DNA from: Arthrobacter sp. MYb213
Lineage (GTDB): Bacteria > Actinomycetota > Actinomycetes > Actinomycetales > Micrococcaceae
DNA: 64,000 nt
Reading direction: 5' to 3'
Assembly (NCBI RefSeq): GCF_002979915.1
Contig: NZ_PCQA01000006.1
Span: 1 to 64,000, forward strand
In this document: piece by piece, positions 54,883 to 63,546 of the stretch
Layout of the letters: every line of letters starts with the position of its first letter
How positions within the stretch are numbered: position 1 is the first letter of the stretch
The notes under the pieces: model-generated
Database searches by the model: none
What the model was told of the DNA's origin: nothing
What the model saw: only the letters and a program-made list of their open reading frames with translations
Made by a program: the position numbers and the translations under genes

Positions 54883-55270
54883 TGTGGTCAACCTTGCGCT
54901 CACGGTTGCCGGTCCTTCGCTCGTTCTTCAATGTTTTGATAACCGATGTGTTGTCAAAACCGCGCCACGGCGTTGTGGCTTGGTCTCCAGAGCCTACGTC
55001 AGTCTCCACGGAATTCTGGTATTCGTGAAGACAATTTACGAATTTCACGTAACGACAGGAAGTAAGTTCTTTGATCCAAGAATATATACGAAATGCGACA
55101 TTTAATTAGTGACCTTTCGATGAATTTTTCCGAAATATACAAAACTAACTAAGAGCTTCACATCCTGTCCGAAATAACAGACAGATTAGGGTGGAGCAAG
55201 CGAAATACAGGCTGACTCTGGCGAAGAATGGACGTTAGAGACAGCTTCACTTACGAACGGAAGACCCTTC
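54883..55270. other. Divergent promoter region decarboxylase / hutH
   Basis: No gene. The stretch 55040-55160 is clearly AT-rich compared with its surroundings. The candidate hut operator lies at 55165-55182, and a decamer CTTCACTTAC at 55245-55254 is shared with the hutU leader. Confidence 0.5.
55165..55182. promoter_or_regulatory. Candidate hut operator, hutH copy
   Basis: CTGTCCGAAATAACAGAC lies 88 bp before the hutH start and matches the reverse complement of the hutU element at 15 of 18 positions; two further bases (AG) extend it into the repeat ACAGACAG. Confidence 0.6.
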
Positions 55271-56815
55271 ATGAATACCTCGCCTACTTCGGTAACGCTT
55301 CATCTGACCAACACGACGGCACAGGACGTCCTACACGTTGCTCGCCATGATATTCAGGTTGATATCTCGGCCGAAGTGAGCGAGAAATTAGCCGAAGTCC
55401 GCACACATATTGATGCACTGGCAGCTTCTGAAACTCCGGTTTATGGCATCTCCACTGGTTTTGGCGCTTTAGCTACACGACATATCGCTCCGGCAGACCG
55501 CGCCAAGTTACAACGCTCACTGATCCGCTCACATGCCGCAGGCATGGGTGCCCCGGTAGAGCGTGAAGTAGTCCGCGCACTGATGTTCCTCCGCGCGAAG
55601 ACGCTAGCCAGTGGACGTACCGGGGTGCGCCCGGTAGTGCTTGAAACCATGGTCGCCCTGCTCAACGCGGGGATCACCCCGGTCGTGCGCGAATACGGTT
55701 CGCTTGGCTGCTCCGGTGACCTCGCACCACTTTCGCATTGCGCGTTAGTTCTTATGGGTGAGGGTGAAGCGACCGACAAGCACGGAGTAAATCGCCCAGT
55801 TCCCGAGCTACTTGCAGAGGCTGGAATCACCGCCTTAGAGCTGGCTGAAAAAGAAGGTCTTGCGCTGGTCAACGGAACCGATGGCATGCTGGGCATGCTC
55901 TTGATGGCGTTGGCTGACCTTGATGATCTAGCCGATATCGCGGATGTCAGCGCAGCCATGAGTGTGGAAGCCCAATTCGGTACGGATCAGGTGTTCCGCC
56001 CCGAACTTCACGAACCATTGCGTCCACATCCAGGCCAGGCGCTTAGCGCGGCCAACATGTTTGGCGCACTTCAGGGTTCACAAGTTGTGGCTTCACACCG
56101 TGAAGGTGATGGACGAGTCCAGGACGCGTACTCATTACGTTGTTCCCCACAGGTCACCGGGGCCGTGCGAGACACCATCACCCATGCGCGGATGGTTGCG
56201 ACCCGGGAGCTAGCTGCGGCAATCGATAACCCCGTAGTGCTTCCCTCCGGAGAGGTCTCTTCCAACGGAAACTTCCATGGGGCACCGGTCGCCTACGTCT
56301 TAGATTTCTTGGCAATCGCCGTGGCTGATCTTGGCTCTATTGCCGAACGACGCACCGACCGCATGCTTGACCCAGCACGTTCACGAGATCTTCCTGCGTT
56401 CCTTGCCGATGATCCCGGCGTGGATTCCGGAATGATGATCGCGCAGTACACACAGGCCGGACTAGTGGCAGAAAATAAGCGTCTGGCCGTACCTGCCAGC
56501 GTTGATTCCATTCCCTCCTCGGCAATGCAGGAAGATCATGTGTCCCTCGGATGGCATGCAGCCCGCAAGCTACGCACCGCGGTGGATAACCTGCGCCGCG
56601 TATTGACTATCGAATTAGTCGTTGCCTCCCGCGCCTTAGACTTGCGAAAGCCACTAACTCCGGCACCCATCACAGGCGCCGTCCACGAGGTAATCCGCAG
56701 CAAGGTAGCCGGCCCCGGCGAGGACCGATTCCTCTCCGCTGAGCTGGAGGCAGCCTACGAACTGCTGGCCGACGGGACCGTAATTTCGGCGTTACATCGC
56801 GCGCAGGGCAAGTAG
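55271..56815 (+). CDS. hutH: Histidine ammonia-lyase
   Basis: This 514-residue enzyme removes ammonia from histidine to give urocanate. The MIO electrophile forms from an internal tripeptide, here Cys147-Ser148-Gly149 (YGSLGCSGDLAPLSH) instead of the usual Ala-Ser-Gly. The catalytic tyrosine is Tyr58 (VYGISTGFG). GGAAGA precedes the ATG. It is separated from hutU by two leftward genes and has its own upstream elements and a terminator, so it is transcribed separately from hutU. Confidence 0.95.
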   Translation: MNTSPTSVTLHLTNTTAQDVLHVARHDIQVDISAEVSEKLAEVRTHIDALAASETPVYGISTGFGALATRHIAPADRAKLQRSLIRSHAAGMGAPVEREVVRALMFLRAKTLASGRTGVRPVVLETMVALLNAGITPVVREYGSLGCSGDLAPLSHCALVLMGEGEATDKHGVNRPVPELLAEAGITALELAEKEGLALVNGTDGMLGMLLMALADLDDLADIADVSAAMSVEAQFGTDQVFRPELHEPLRPHPGQALSAANMFGALQGSQVVASHREGDGRVQDAYSLRCSPQVTGAVRDTITHARMVATRELAAAIDNPVVLPSGEVSSNGNFHGAPVAYVLDFLAIAVADLGSIAERRTDRMLDPARSRDLPAFLADDPGVDSGMMIAQYTQAGLVAENKRLAVPASVDSIPSSAMQEDHVSLGWHAARKLRTAVDNLRRVLTIELVVASRALDLRKPLTPAPITGAVHEVIRSKVAGPGEDRFLSAELEAAYELLADGTVISALHRAQGK

Positions 56816-56819
56816 TACA

Positions 56820-56868
56820 CAGACGGTTAGCCATGCTAGGTAGTAAGCTGGCACGGCTAACCGTCTTG
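56820..56868 (+). terminator. Terminator between hutH and panD
   Basis: AGACGGTTAGCC pairs with GGCTAACCGTCT around a 22-nt partly structured loop, 6 bp beyond the hutH stop. It ends in CTTG and so may be only partial. Confidence 0.7.
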
Positions 56869-56887
56869 AAGATTGGGAACTCGTTCC

Positions 56888-57310
56888 ATGCAACGCACCA
56901 TGTTTAAGTCCAAAATCCACCGCGCAACCGTCACCCAGGCTGACTTGCACTACGTCGGCTCCATCACGATCGATTCTGATCTGTTGGCAGCCTCGGATAT
57001 TTTGCCTGGTGAGCTAGTCAGCATCGTGGACGTTACCAATGGTGCACGGTTGGAAACCTACACTATTGCCGGTGAGCCGGGCAGTGGTGTCATCGGAATC
57101 AACGGCGCAGCCGCACACCTAGTGCACCCCGGAGACTTGGTGATCATCATCAGTTACGCGCAGATGCAAGACGCTGAAGCCCGCGCGTACGTGCCAAGCG
57201 TGGTCCATGTTGATGACGAGAATAGAATGATCCATCTCGGTGATGATCCCGCCGAGGCTGTCGTTGCGGGAGTCCACACCCCGCCCTTTGCACAGCTTCG
57301 TAATAGCTAA
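56888..57310 (+). CDS. panD: Aspartate 1-decarboxylase
   Basis: This 140-residue proenzyme makes beta-alanine for pantothenate and coenzyme A. It cleaves itself between Gly24 and Ser25 (HYVGSITID), leaving a pyruvoyl group. [16 protein letters not shown] and [17 protein letters not shown] are typical. The ATG at 56888 places the cleavage site at the canonical number. It stops exactly where the convergent UvrA2-type gene stops (no gap). No other pan genes are nearby. Confidence 0.94.
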   Translation: MQRTMFKSKIHRATVTQADLHYVGSITIDSDLLAASDILPGELVSIVDVTNGARLETYTIAGEPGSGVIGINGAAAHLVHPGDLVIIISYAQMQDAEARAYVPSVVHVDDENRMIHLGDDPAEAVVAGVHTPPFAQLRNS

Positions 57311-59776
57311 TTATTTTTGTTCTCCGGCCAGTCGACGCGCAAGAAATTCCGCGGTTCGGCTGGCCGGATTCTGTGCGACCTGCTGCGGGGTTCCCGTAGC
57401 GACAATTTGTCCACCGCCGTCTCCGCCAGCTGGACCCAAATCGATGACCCAGTCGCTGGCTGCCACCACATCCATATGATGTTCCACCACTATCACCGTA
57501 TTTCCTTGATCTACGAGTTGGTGTAGTTGAGCGACCAATAGTTGAACATCTGCTGGGTGCAGTCCGGTGGTCGGCTCGTCGAGCAGATACAGCGTGTGGC
57601 CACGTCGTTGGCGTTGTAACTCGGTAGCCAGTTTGATGCGTTGCGCCTCGCCACCGGACATCTCTGTAGCTGGCTGTCCAAGTTTCAGATATCCCAATCC
57701 AACCTCACGCAAGGTCGCTAGTGCCCGGGCCGCAACAGGTATTTCAGCTAAGAATTCTTCTGCTTGAGTCACGCTCAATTCAAGAATTTCAGCAATGTTC
57801 TTTCCTTGATACTCAACTTCCAAGGTCTGTTCGTTGTAACGAGTACCTTGGCACTGCGGACAAGGGCCGTAGGTTCCGGGCAAGAAAAGAAGTTCAATTT
57901 CAAGGAACCCTTCACCCAAACAATTCTCGCAGCGTCCGCCGGTTACGTTGAAGGAGAAGCGTCCCGCACCGTAGCCACGCTTCCGAGCCAGGGGTTGGTC
58001 GGCAAAGGTCTTTCGAACCGCGTCGAAGAGTCCGGTATAGGTGGCAACATTTGAGCGCGGCGTACGTCCAATAGGTTTCTGATCCATCAGCACCACACGG
58101 TTAATCTGGTCGGCACCGCGCACCTGACTAATTACCGCGTTTACCATTGAGTCTTCGGATTCTTCGGCCTCCCCCAGCGCGTTCCCACCTGCGGCCTGAG
58201 CCAGTGCCACCGAAACAAGACTCGACTTTCCAGACCCAGATACTCCGGTCACCGAGCTAAAGACTCCCAAGGGGAATTTCGCGTCCACATGCCTCAGGTT
58301 ATGAAGCTTGACTCCTTGCAGTTCCAGCCACTCGTTGGCGGTTCGTAGTTTCCGCCTCGGGGCAGGTTTAGGGGTCAAGAACTGACGTGTCACCGAGCTT
58401 TCTACCTGCGCGAGGCCGGAGACTTCTCCACTATAAAGTACGTGTCCTCCCCCGCTGCCTGCGCCGGGACCCACATCCACAATCCATTCGGCACGGGTCA
58501 CCACATCCATATTGTGCTCCACAACAAAGACGGAGTTCCCCTCTGCCTTTAGTGCATCAAGCACTTCGATTAGCGGTTGCACGTCTGCCGGGTGCAACCC
58601 TGCAGAGGGTTCGTCGAGTACGTAAATTACACCGAACAGACCGGCGCGTAGTTGCGTGGCGATACGAAGTCTTTGCATCTCCCCCGGCGATAGCGTTGGG
58701 GTGCTGCGGTCAAGACTCAGATAACCTAGCCCCAGTTCCAGCAGCACCTGAACTCTAGCCAACAGGTCAGTACTAATTGTGCTGACCACATCGGCTTGCG
58801 CTTGGCCTTCAGAGTCTGTGGCGAAGGGGCGCAACAACTGGGCTAATGATTGTAAGGATCGTGAGTTGAACTCGGCAATATTCAATCCCGCAAAAAGTAC
58901 CTTTAATGAGTCACTGCGAAATCCTGTTCCGCTGCATTGAACACAGTCCTGAGAAATCATAAAGGCCAATGCCTTGGTCCGCAGGTTTTCGCTCTTGGAC
59001 GTGGCCACGGTATGGCGCACGTAGCGTTCGGCGCTCCAAAAACGTCCTTTGTAGGGCTTGGCTACGCGGTCCCGCTCGGGTGTCACCTCAACCACAGGTT
59101 GTTCTTCGGTGAACAGTAACCAATCGCGAGTTTTCTTGCTGAGTTTCTCAAATGGCACATCGATGTCGTAGCCAAGATGCGTAGTGATGTCACGTAGATT
59201 TTTGCCTTGCCAGGCTCCTGGCCATGCGGCAATCGCGCCATCGCGGATGCTCAAGGTCGGGTCAGGAACTAGCGAACTTTCGCTGACCGAATGCACGGTG
59301 CCCACACCGTGGCATTCTGGGCAGGCACCTACCGCCGTGTTCCGGGAGAACGAGTCCGATTCAAGCCTGCTGGCCCCGGTGGGATAGGTTCCGGCGCGCG
59401 AGAACAACATTCGCACTGAGTTCGATAGCGTGGTTAGTGTACCCACGCTGGAGCGTGAACTCGCGGAACCTCGGCGTTGTTGTAAGGCCACGGCCGGCGG
59501 AAGCCCGGAAATGAACTCAACCTTTGGGCTATGCCCCTGAGCGATTAAGCGTCTTGCATAGGGTGCGACAGATTCGAGAAAACGCCTCTGGGATTCGGCG
59601 AAAATGGTGCCGAATGCGAGCGAGGACTTGCCTGAACCGGAGACTCCGGTGAAAGCCACAATGGCATCGCGCGGGATGCGCACCTCAACATTGTCTAGAT
59701 TATTTTCGTTCGCCCCACGTACGTGAATAAATCCGTCGTGCTTTGCCGTGTTCAAGTTCTGTGCAATGCTCTCCAT
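57311..59776 (-). CDS. UvrA2-type excinuclease ATPase
   Basis: This ~821-residue double-ABC ATPase is of the UvrA family. There are two Walker A loops (FTGVSGSGKSSLAFG; VTGVSGSGKSSLVSV), two ABC signatures and zinc-finger cysteines (CPECHGVG; CVQCSGTGF; CENCLGEGF; CPQCQGTRY). It is shorter than housekeeping UvrA (~950 aa), as in UvrA2/DrrC-type proteins linked to drug tolerance, where part of the UvrB-binding or insertion region is reduced. ATG 59776 and GTG 59785 are both possible starts. It is monocistronic; the genomic role (drug tolerance or repair) is inferred. Confidence 0.9.
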   Translation of the reverse strand: MESIAQNLNTAKHDGFIHVRGANENNLDNVEVRIPRDAIVAFTGVSGSGKSSLAFGTIFAESQRRFLESVAPYARRLIAQGHSPKVEFISGLPPAVALQQRRGSASSRSSVGTLTTLSNSVRMLFSRAGTYPTGASRLESDSFSRNTAVGACPECHGVGTVHSVSESSLVPDPTLSIRDGAIAAWPGAWQGKNLRDITTHLGYDIDVPFEKLSKKTRDWLLFTEEQPVVEVTPERDRVAKPYKGRFWSAERYVRHTVATSKSENLRTKALAFMISQDCVQCSGTGFRSDSLKVLFAGLNIAEFNSRSLQSLAQLLRPFATDSEGQAQADVVSTISTDLLARVQVLLELGLGYLSLDRSTPTLSPGEMQRLRIATQLRAGLFGVIYVLDEPSAGLHPADVQPLIEVLDALKAEGNSVFVVEHNMDVVTRAEWIVDVGPGAGSGGGHVLYSGEVSGLAQVESSVTRQFLTPKPAPRRKLRTANEWLELQGVKLHNLRHVDAKFPLGVFSSVTGVSGSGKSSLVSVALAQAAGGNALGEAEESEDSMVNAVISQVRGADQINRVVLMDQKPIGRTPRSNVATYTGLFDAVRKTFADQPLARKRGYGAGRFSFNVTGGRCENCLGEGFLEIELLFLPGTYGPCPQCQGTRYNEQTLEVEYQGKNIAEILELSVTQAEEFLAEIPVAARALATLREVGLGYLKLGQPATEMSGGEAQRIKLATELQRQRRGHTLYLLDEPTTGLHPADVQLLVAQLHQLVDQGNTVIVVEHHMDVVAASDWVIDLGPAGGDGGGQIVATGTPQQVAQNPASRTAEFLARRLAGEQK

Positions 59777-59878
59777 CTTTCCCACAGTATGCGCCGTGGG
59801 CGCTATAGCTCAATTTCACCAACTTCACTCAGGTATTCTCATGGTTTCGGCAACGCATGATTGAAGACAAAAGTCTCC

Positions 59879-60244
59879 TCAATCATCGCCCCAACAATCT
59901 TCGTCTGGGCAGCCTTGCCACGTTTTAGAAAAGTATCCAACGATGTCCAGTCCGATACCCAGCGGGTAGCTGTCAGCCATCGACCCGTGAACGCGCTCTG
60001 CAGATTCGTTCAGCGCCAAATGGAAAAACCGGCACACCGATTCGTAGTTCCACACTTCCATGGTCAGTTCCACCAGTTGGTGATGCGAGATTGAGCCTCT
60101 TGCCTTGATCCCGAGTTCTTCGGCAAAACCCTTCACGACGTCTAAGGTCAGCGGATGGTCCTTGCCGCAATCACACCACGACAATCCTTTATCCGGCATA
60201 GTCCAAACATCGGGTTTGATATGTGGTTCCAGATTCATGTTCAT
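59879..60244 (-). CDS. Unknown acidic protein, 121 aa
   Basis: This protein of 121 residues is not recognised. It includes WCDCGKDHPLTLDVVKGFAEELG, quoted in pieces as WCDCGKDHP and VKGFAEELG, and a C-terminal CPDEDCW. The four cysteines in two C-x(1-4)-C pairs could bind metal. ATG 60244 has AGGTG upstream. It is monocistronic between the UvrA2-type gene and the DUF6328 gene. Confidence 0.6.
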   Translation of the reverse strand: MNMNLEPHIKPDVWTMPDKGLSWCDCGKDHPLTLDVVKGFAEELGIKARGSISHHQLVELTMEVWNYESVCRFFHLALNESAERVHGSMADSYPLGIGLDIVGYFSKTWQGCPDEDCWGDD

Positions 60245-60405
60245 CAATTTCACCTAGCAACTTCCTCTTGGGATGTCTCAAGATATACAGAGCCACCGAC
60301 ATTTTGGATAGAGATTCACGAAGCACTTGGCAGTAGTCATGCACATTGGCATAGTTAGTGTTCCAGAACCATTGGCTCCGGCAGCGGACATAGTCGAGGA
60401 GAACC

Positions 60406-60906
60406 ATGATCAACAAGCGTTCCCACCCCGATACCAGCGACGGTGCTCCACACCGGCAATGGAACGAGCTACTGCAAGAAATGCGCGTAATGCAGACCGG
60501 TGTGCAGATTCTCGCTGCGTTCCTGGTGGTACTTCCTTTTCAAGCGCGATTTGAAATGCTCAGTCACAACGACGAGATTGTCTACATCGTCTTGTTGGTG
60601 GCTGCGACCCTACTTATCTTGTTATTGATTACTCCGGTAGCCGTGCACCGTTATTTCTTTGGACAACGACTCAAAGAGCAAACCGTGGCCTTGGGTCATA
60701 TCGTGCTGAAGATTGTAGGACTAGGCGTGGGGCTACTGGTCTCAGGCTGTGTTTGGTTCGTCCTACAGGTGCTTTTTGGTTGGCAAACTGGCGCCTGGAT
60801 TGGTGGTCCGTTAATCGCGGTGACGTTATTCTTGTTGCTGGCATTGCCACGAATCCTGATTCCCAACCATGCGAAAGACCGGGAACCGCAGATTGCTGAT
60901 GACTAA
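60406..60906 (+). CDS. DUF6328-type membrane protein
   Basis: This 166-residue protein matches the actinobacterial DUF6328 pattern at WNELLQEMRVMQTGVQILAAFL and LPFQARF. It has four hydrophobic segments and a charged C terminus. Function is unknown. GAGGAG precedes the ATG. Its stop overlaps that of the convergent MpaB-type gene by a few bases (60903-60906). Confidence 0.8.
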   Translation: MINKRSHPDTSDGAPHRQWNELLQEMRVMQTGVQILAAFLVVLPFQARFEMLSHNDEIVYIVLLVAATLLILLLITPVAVHRYFFGQRLKEQTVALGHIVLKIVGLGVGLLVSGCVWFVLQVLFGWQTGAWIGGPLIAVTLFLLLALPRILIPNHAKDREPQIADD

Positions 60907-61721
60907 CTCATCCGGTCAACATGGCGCAGCATCAATCTCATCGGTGCTTGCCTGAGAAACTTGGGCAGGATCCGGGTAGCTACGCGAACAAACGAGACGG
61001 TTCGCCGGTTACGCTTGCGCACCTTTTCGGTAATTACATATCCGAACTCTTCGCGTACCTTCGGTGGAAGCTGAGCTATGGTCACATCGCGCATAAGCGG
61101 TAACCCTGCGCGGATCCACCATGGAGCATTAGTTCCAGCAAAAAGTTGTTCGGTCAGCGCACGAATCTGCTCGTTGACGACAAGGGTTTCTAGCGTGCGG
61201 TCGAAGTAGTCGTCAAAAGCGCGGAGGTTTTCCGGCCAGAGATGCTCCGGCATCTGTAACGCATCACCTAGCCGGGCGTATTGCCGATAGAGATCTTCCT
61301 CGTCTTGTGGCCCCACTCTGGGAAGAACTTGCGCGGCTATCACCCGTGCAGAGTCATAGAGCGTCGCTGCAACCCATAACTGCAATTTAGGGTCCAGTGC
61401 CGAATAAGCAGGGGTGCCTTGCTCCGCATCTCGGCTGCCTCGTACCGGTGCGTGGGCGGTGTCGACGTAGTCCACGATTCTTCGTTGTTGTTCTTCGGTG
61501 CCATTGCTCAAGGCATAAATGTAGCCGAGCGTATGAATCAGACGACTGAGCGGATTCGTGGCAAAGTCCGAATGGTTGGCGATAGCCAAACCAATTTGCG
61601 GGTGCGCGAGCTGTAATAGGATGGCACGCCCGGCACCGAGCAATAGTCCTGCCTCGGGTGCAATACGTGAGAACAGTTCCCTGCCCTGGGCTCCGCACTC
61701 GTCTGGTTCCATATTCACCAT
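60903..61721 (-). CDS. MpaB/DUF2236-family oxygenase-like protein
   Basis: This 272-residue all-helical protein of the ER-bound oxygenase MpaB/latex-clearing (DUF2236) family carries the conserved segments LLLGAGRAILLQLAHPQIGLAIANHS, given in parts as GRAILLQLAHP and IANHSDF, and DPKLQLWVAATLYDSA. Family members Lcp and MpaB act on hydrophobic substrates with heme; the role here is unknown. The start may be ATG 61721 or ATG 61712. Confidence 0.82.
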   Translation of the reverse strand: MVNMEPDECGAQGRELFSRIAPEAGLLLGAGRAILLQLAHPQIGLAIANHSDFATNPLSRLIHTLGYIYALSNGTEEQQRRIVDYVDTAHAPVRGSRDAEQGTPAYSALDPKLQLWVAATLYDSARVIAAQVLPRVGPQDEEDLYRQYARLGDALQMPEHLWPENLRAFDDYFDRTLETLVVNEQIRALTEQLFAGTNAPWWIRAGLPLMRDVTIAQLPPKVREEFGYVITEKVRKRNRRTVSFVRVATRILPKFLRQAPMRLMLRHVDRMS

Positions 61722-61784
61722 TCTAGGAGCCAGCAGTGGCGCGCGAAGTTATTGATTCCCAAGCGGAAGGCTCCGTCGATGGCC

Positions 61785-61822
61785 GGGTGGTAACCACGAG
61801 TCGCAATTTATGGCTACCACCC
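61785..61822. terminator. Weak hairpin after ABC transporter genes
   Basis: GGGTGGTA pairs with TACCACCC around a 22-nt loop, 77 bp beyond the ABC ATPase stop. No T-run. Confidence 0.35.
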
Positions 61823-61898
61823 AGTTATCCGTTTCTCTGGCTAGCTGCGCCACTCACGGATTTTTAATTTGATGCTCGGCCCCTACATGAGAAAGTTT

Positions 61899-62735
61899 CT
61901 ACGCTCGCGAAGCCGATGATGCTGTGCGAATCATACGCATTACGTCACTACGCAAATCTGCGTAGGCAGGCGTGGCTCGTGTTTCGACTTGGTCGCGTTG
62001 TTTGCCTAATGGGACATCCACGACCTCGAGTACTGTTGCTGGCTGTCCGCCAAGCACGACAACACGATCGGAGAGGTAAACAGCCTCATCAATGTCGTGG
62101 GTTACGAGCAGTATCGTCATCCCAAGGTCGTCACGGATGCTACGGGTCAAGTCTTCAAGTTCAAACCGTGTTTGTGCATCCACCGAAGCAAAAGGTTCAT
62201 CCATGATTAAGATCTGTGGCTTGTAAGCCAACGCGCGGGCGATGGCCACGCGTTGTTGCATACCACCGGAAAGTTGCCACGGGTATTTAGCACCGGCTCG
62301 CTCTAAACCGACTTCTTTCAGTGCTGCTTTGATACGGTGAGCGACTTCCTGGCGGCCCAGTTTTAAGTGACGCAAGGGAAATTTGAGATTTCCTTCAACA
62401 GTCAGCCATGGCATCAACGAACGGTTATAGTCTTGGAAAACAAGTGCCATTTCCTCTGGCGGTCCTGACATGACCCGACCATTAACTTCAATTGTCCCAG
62501 TCGTAATGTCGTGTAGCCCAGCCAGGGACTTCAGCAATGTTGTCTTGCCAACGCCAGACGGACCAACCAGACAAACGATCTCCCCATGCCTAACTTCCAT
62601 GTTGAGGTCGGTAAGAATCTCTGGTCCGGATCCATAGCGCTTGCTGACATTTTTCAAACTCAACATTGCTTGCACTGGGCTATCCTCGATTGTGGTTTGG
62701 ACATTGACTTTTTCAGTTCCTACGTACATTTTCAT
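61899..62735 (-). CDS. ABC transporter ATPase (SsuB/TauB/NrtD type)
   Basis: This 278-residue ATPase is of a nitrate/sulfonate/taurine-type importer. Walker A is GPSGVGKTTLL, the Q-loop is FQDYNRSLMPWLT, the signature is LSGGMQQRVAIARAL and Walker B is ILIMDEPFASVD, with the H-loop in LLVTHDIDEAVYLSD. It lies 5 bp after the first permease gene. The substrate is not evident without the binding-protein gene, which is outside the window. Confidence 0.9.
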   Translation of the reverse strand: MKMYVGTEKVNVQTTIEDSPVQAMLSLKNVSKRYGSGPEILTDLNMEVRHGEIVCLVGPSGVGKTTLLKSLAGLHDITTGTIEVNGRVMSGPPEEMALVFQDYNRSLMPWLTVEGNLKFPLRHLKLGRQEVAHRIKAALKEVGLERAGAKYPWQLSGGMQQRVAIARALAYKPQILIMDEPFASVDAQTRFELEDLTRSIRDDLGMTILLVTHDIDEAVYLSDRVVVLGGQPATVLEVVDVPLGKQRDQVETRATPAYADLRSDVMRMIRTASSASRA

Positions 62736-62740
62736 CCCCC

Positions 62741-63544
62741 TTAGGCAGCCAACTGCAGGGCTTTAGATTTGTCGTACCAGCTCAGTACCCGTGCTCTTAG
62801 CCGGCCCAGCAAGTAATTCGACAAGAAGCCAATTACTCCTAGAAGTACAATTCCGGCCCACATGTCTACACTCGCAAAGCTCTGTTGCGCGAGGATGGTC
62901 ATTGCACCGATGCCCACCGATGAACCAAGCATTTCAGTAGCAATCATGACGACAAACGAAAACTGTAGGCTTGCTTGCAATCCGGTGAAAATTTGGGGCA
63001 ACGCCGATGGCAACAACATCCCAAAGACGCGTTCTGCATTCGTAATGCGAAATACCTTCGCCACCTCATGGAGCTGAGGTTCAACAGCTTTGATTCCATC
63101 CATTGTCGCGATCCACGTTGGCGGGAATGCCGCCAGGATTATCACTAGAAGTCGAACTTCATTACCGAAACCCATCAGGCTGATGAAGACTGGAATGATA
63201 GCGATCGAAGGAACTGCCCGATAAAAGTGAATAAGTGGAGACAATAATTCTTCGAGCACTGGAACGAGCGCGAATACGAGTCCTAGGATCACACCCAGCA
63301 ATACTGCGATAGCAAAACCAATGACGAGATTACTCAGGCTCGGCACAATGTCACTGAGGAACTTATCGAAGAGCCAAAGCTCCCGGAATCTGACCAGAAT
63401 CTCTGACAATGGCGGGAAAAATGGATTGCTACTGGAATTTGACCATGCCCACCAAATGACAAGAATCAATATCGGAACACCGATTTGTAGGGCCATCCCT
63501 GTCCGTTGATGACGCCGGACGAATTTGTCTGAAGACCTAGCCAC
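62741..63544 (-). CDS. ABC transporter permease (SsuC/TauC type)
   Basis: This 267-residue inner-membrane permease has about six spans and the coupling motif VAKVFRITNAERVFGMLLPSALPQI, the EAA loop of the family. A second, non-identical permease gene precedes it by 2 bp, so the importer has a heterodimeric membrane part. Confidence 0.9.
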   Translation of the reverse strand: MARSSDKFVRRHQRTGMALQIGVPILILVIWWAWSNSSSNPFFPPLSEILVRFRELWLFDKFLSDIVPSLSNLVIGFAIAVLLGVILGLVFALVPVLEELLSPLIHFYRAVPSIAIIPVFISLMGFGNEVRLLVIILAAFPPTWIATMDGIKAVEPQLHEVAKVFRITNAERVFGMLLPSALPQIFTGLQASLQFSFVVMIATEMLGSSVGIGAMTILAQQSFASVDMWAGIVLLGVIGFLSNYLLGRLRARVLSWYDKSKALQLAA

Positions 63545-63546
63545 GA

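Noticed and set aside
61785-61822. Hairpin as firm terminator of the ABC operon
   Set aside because: 22-nt loop, no T-run and 77 bp from the stop; listed at low confidence only.
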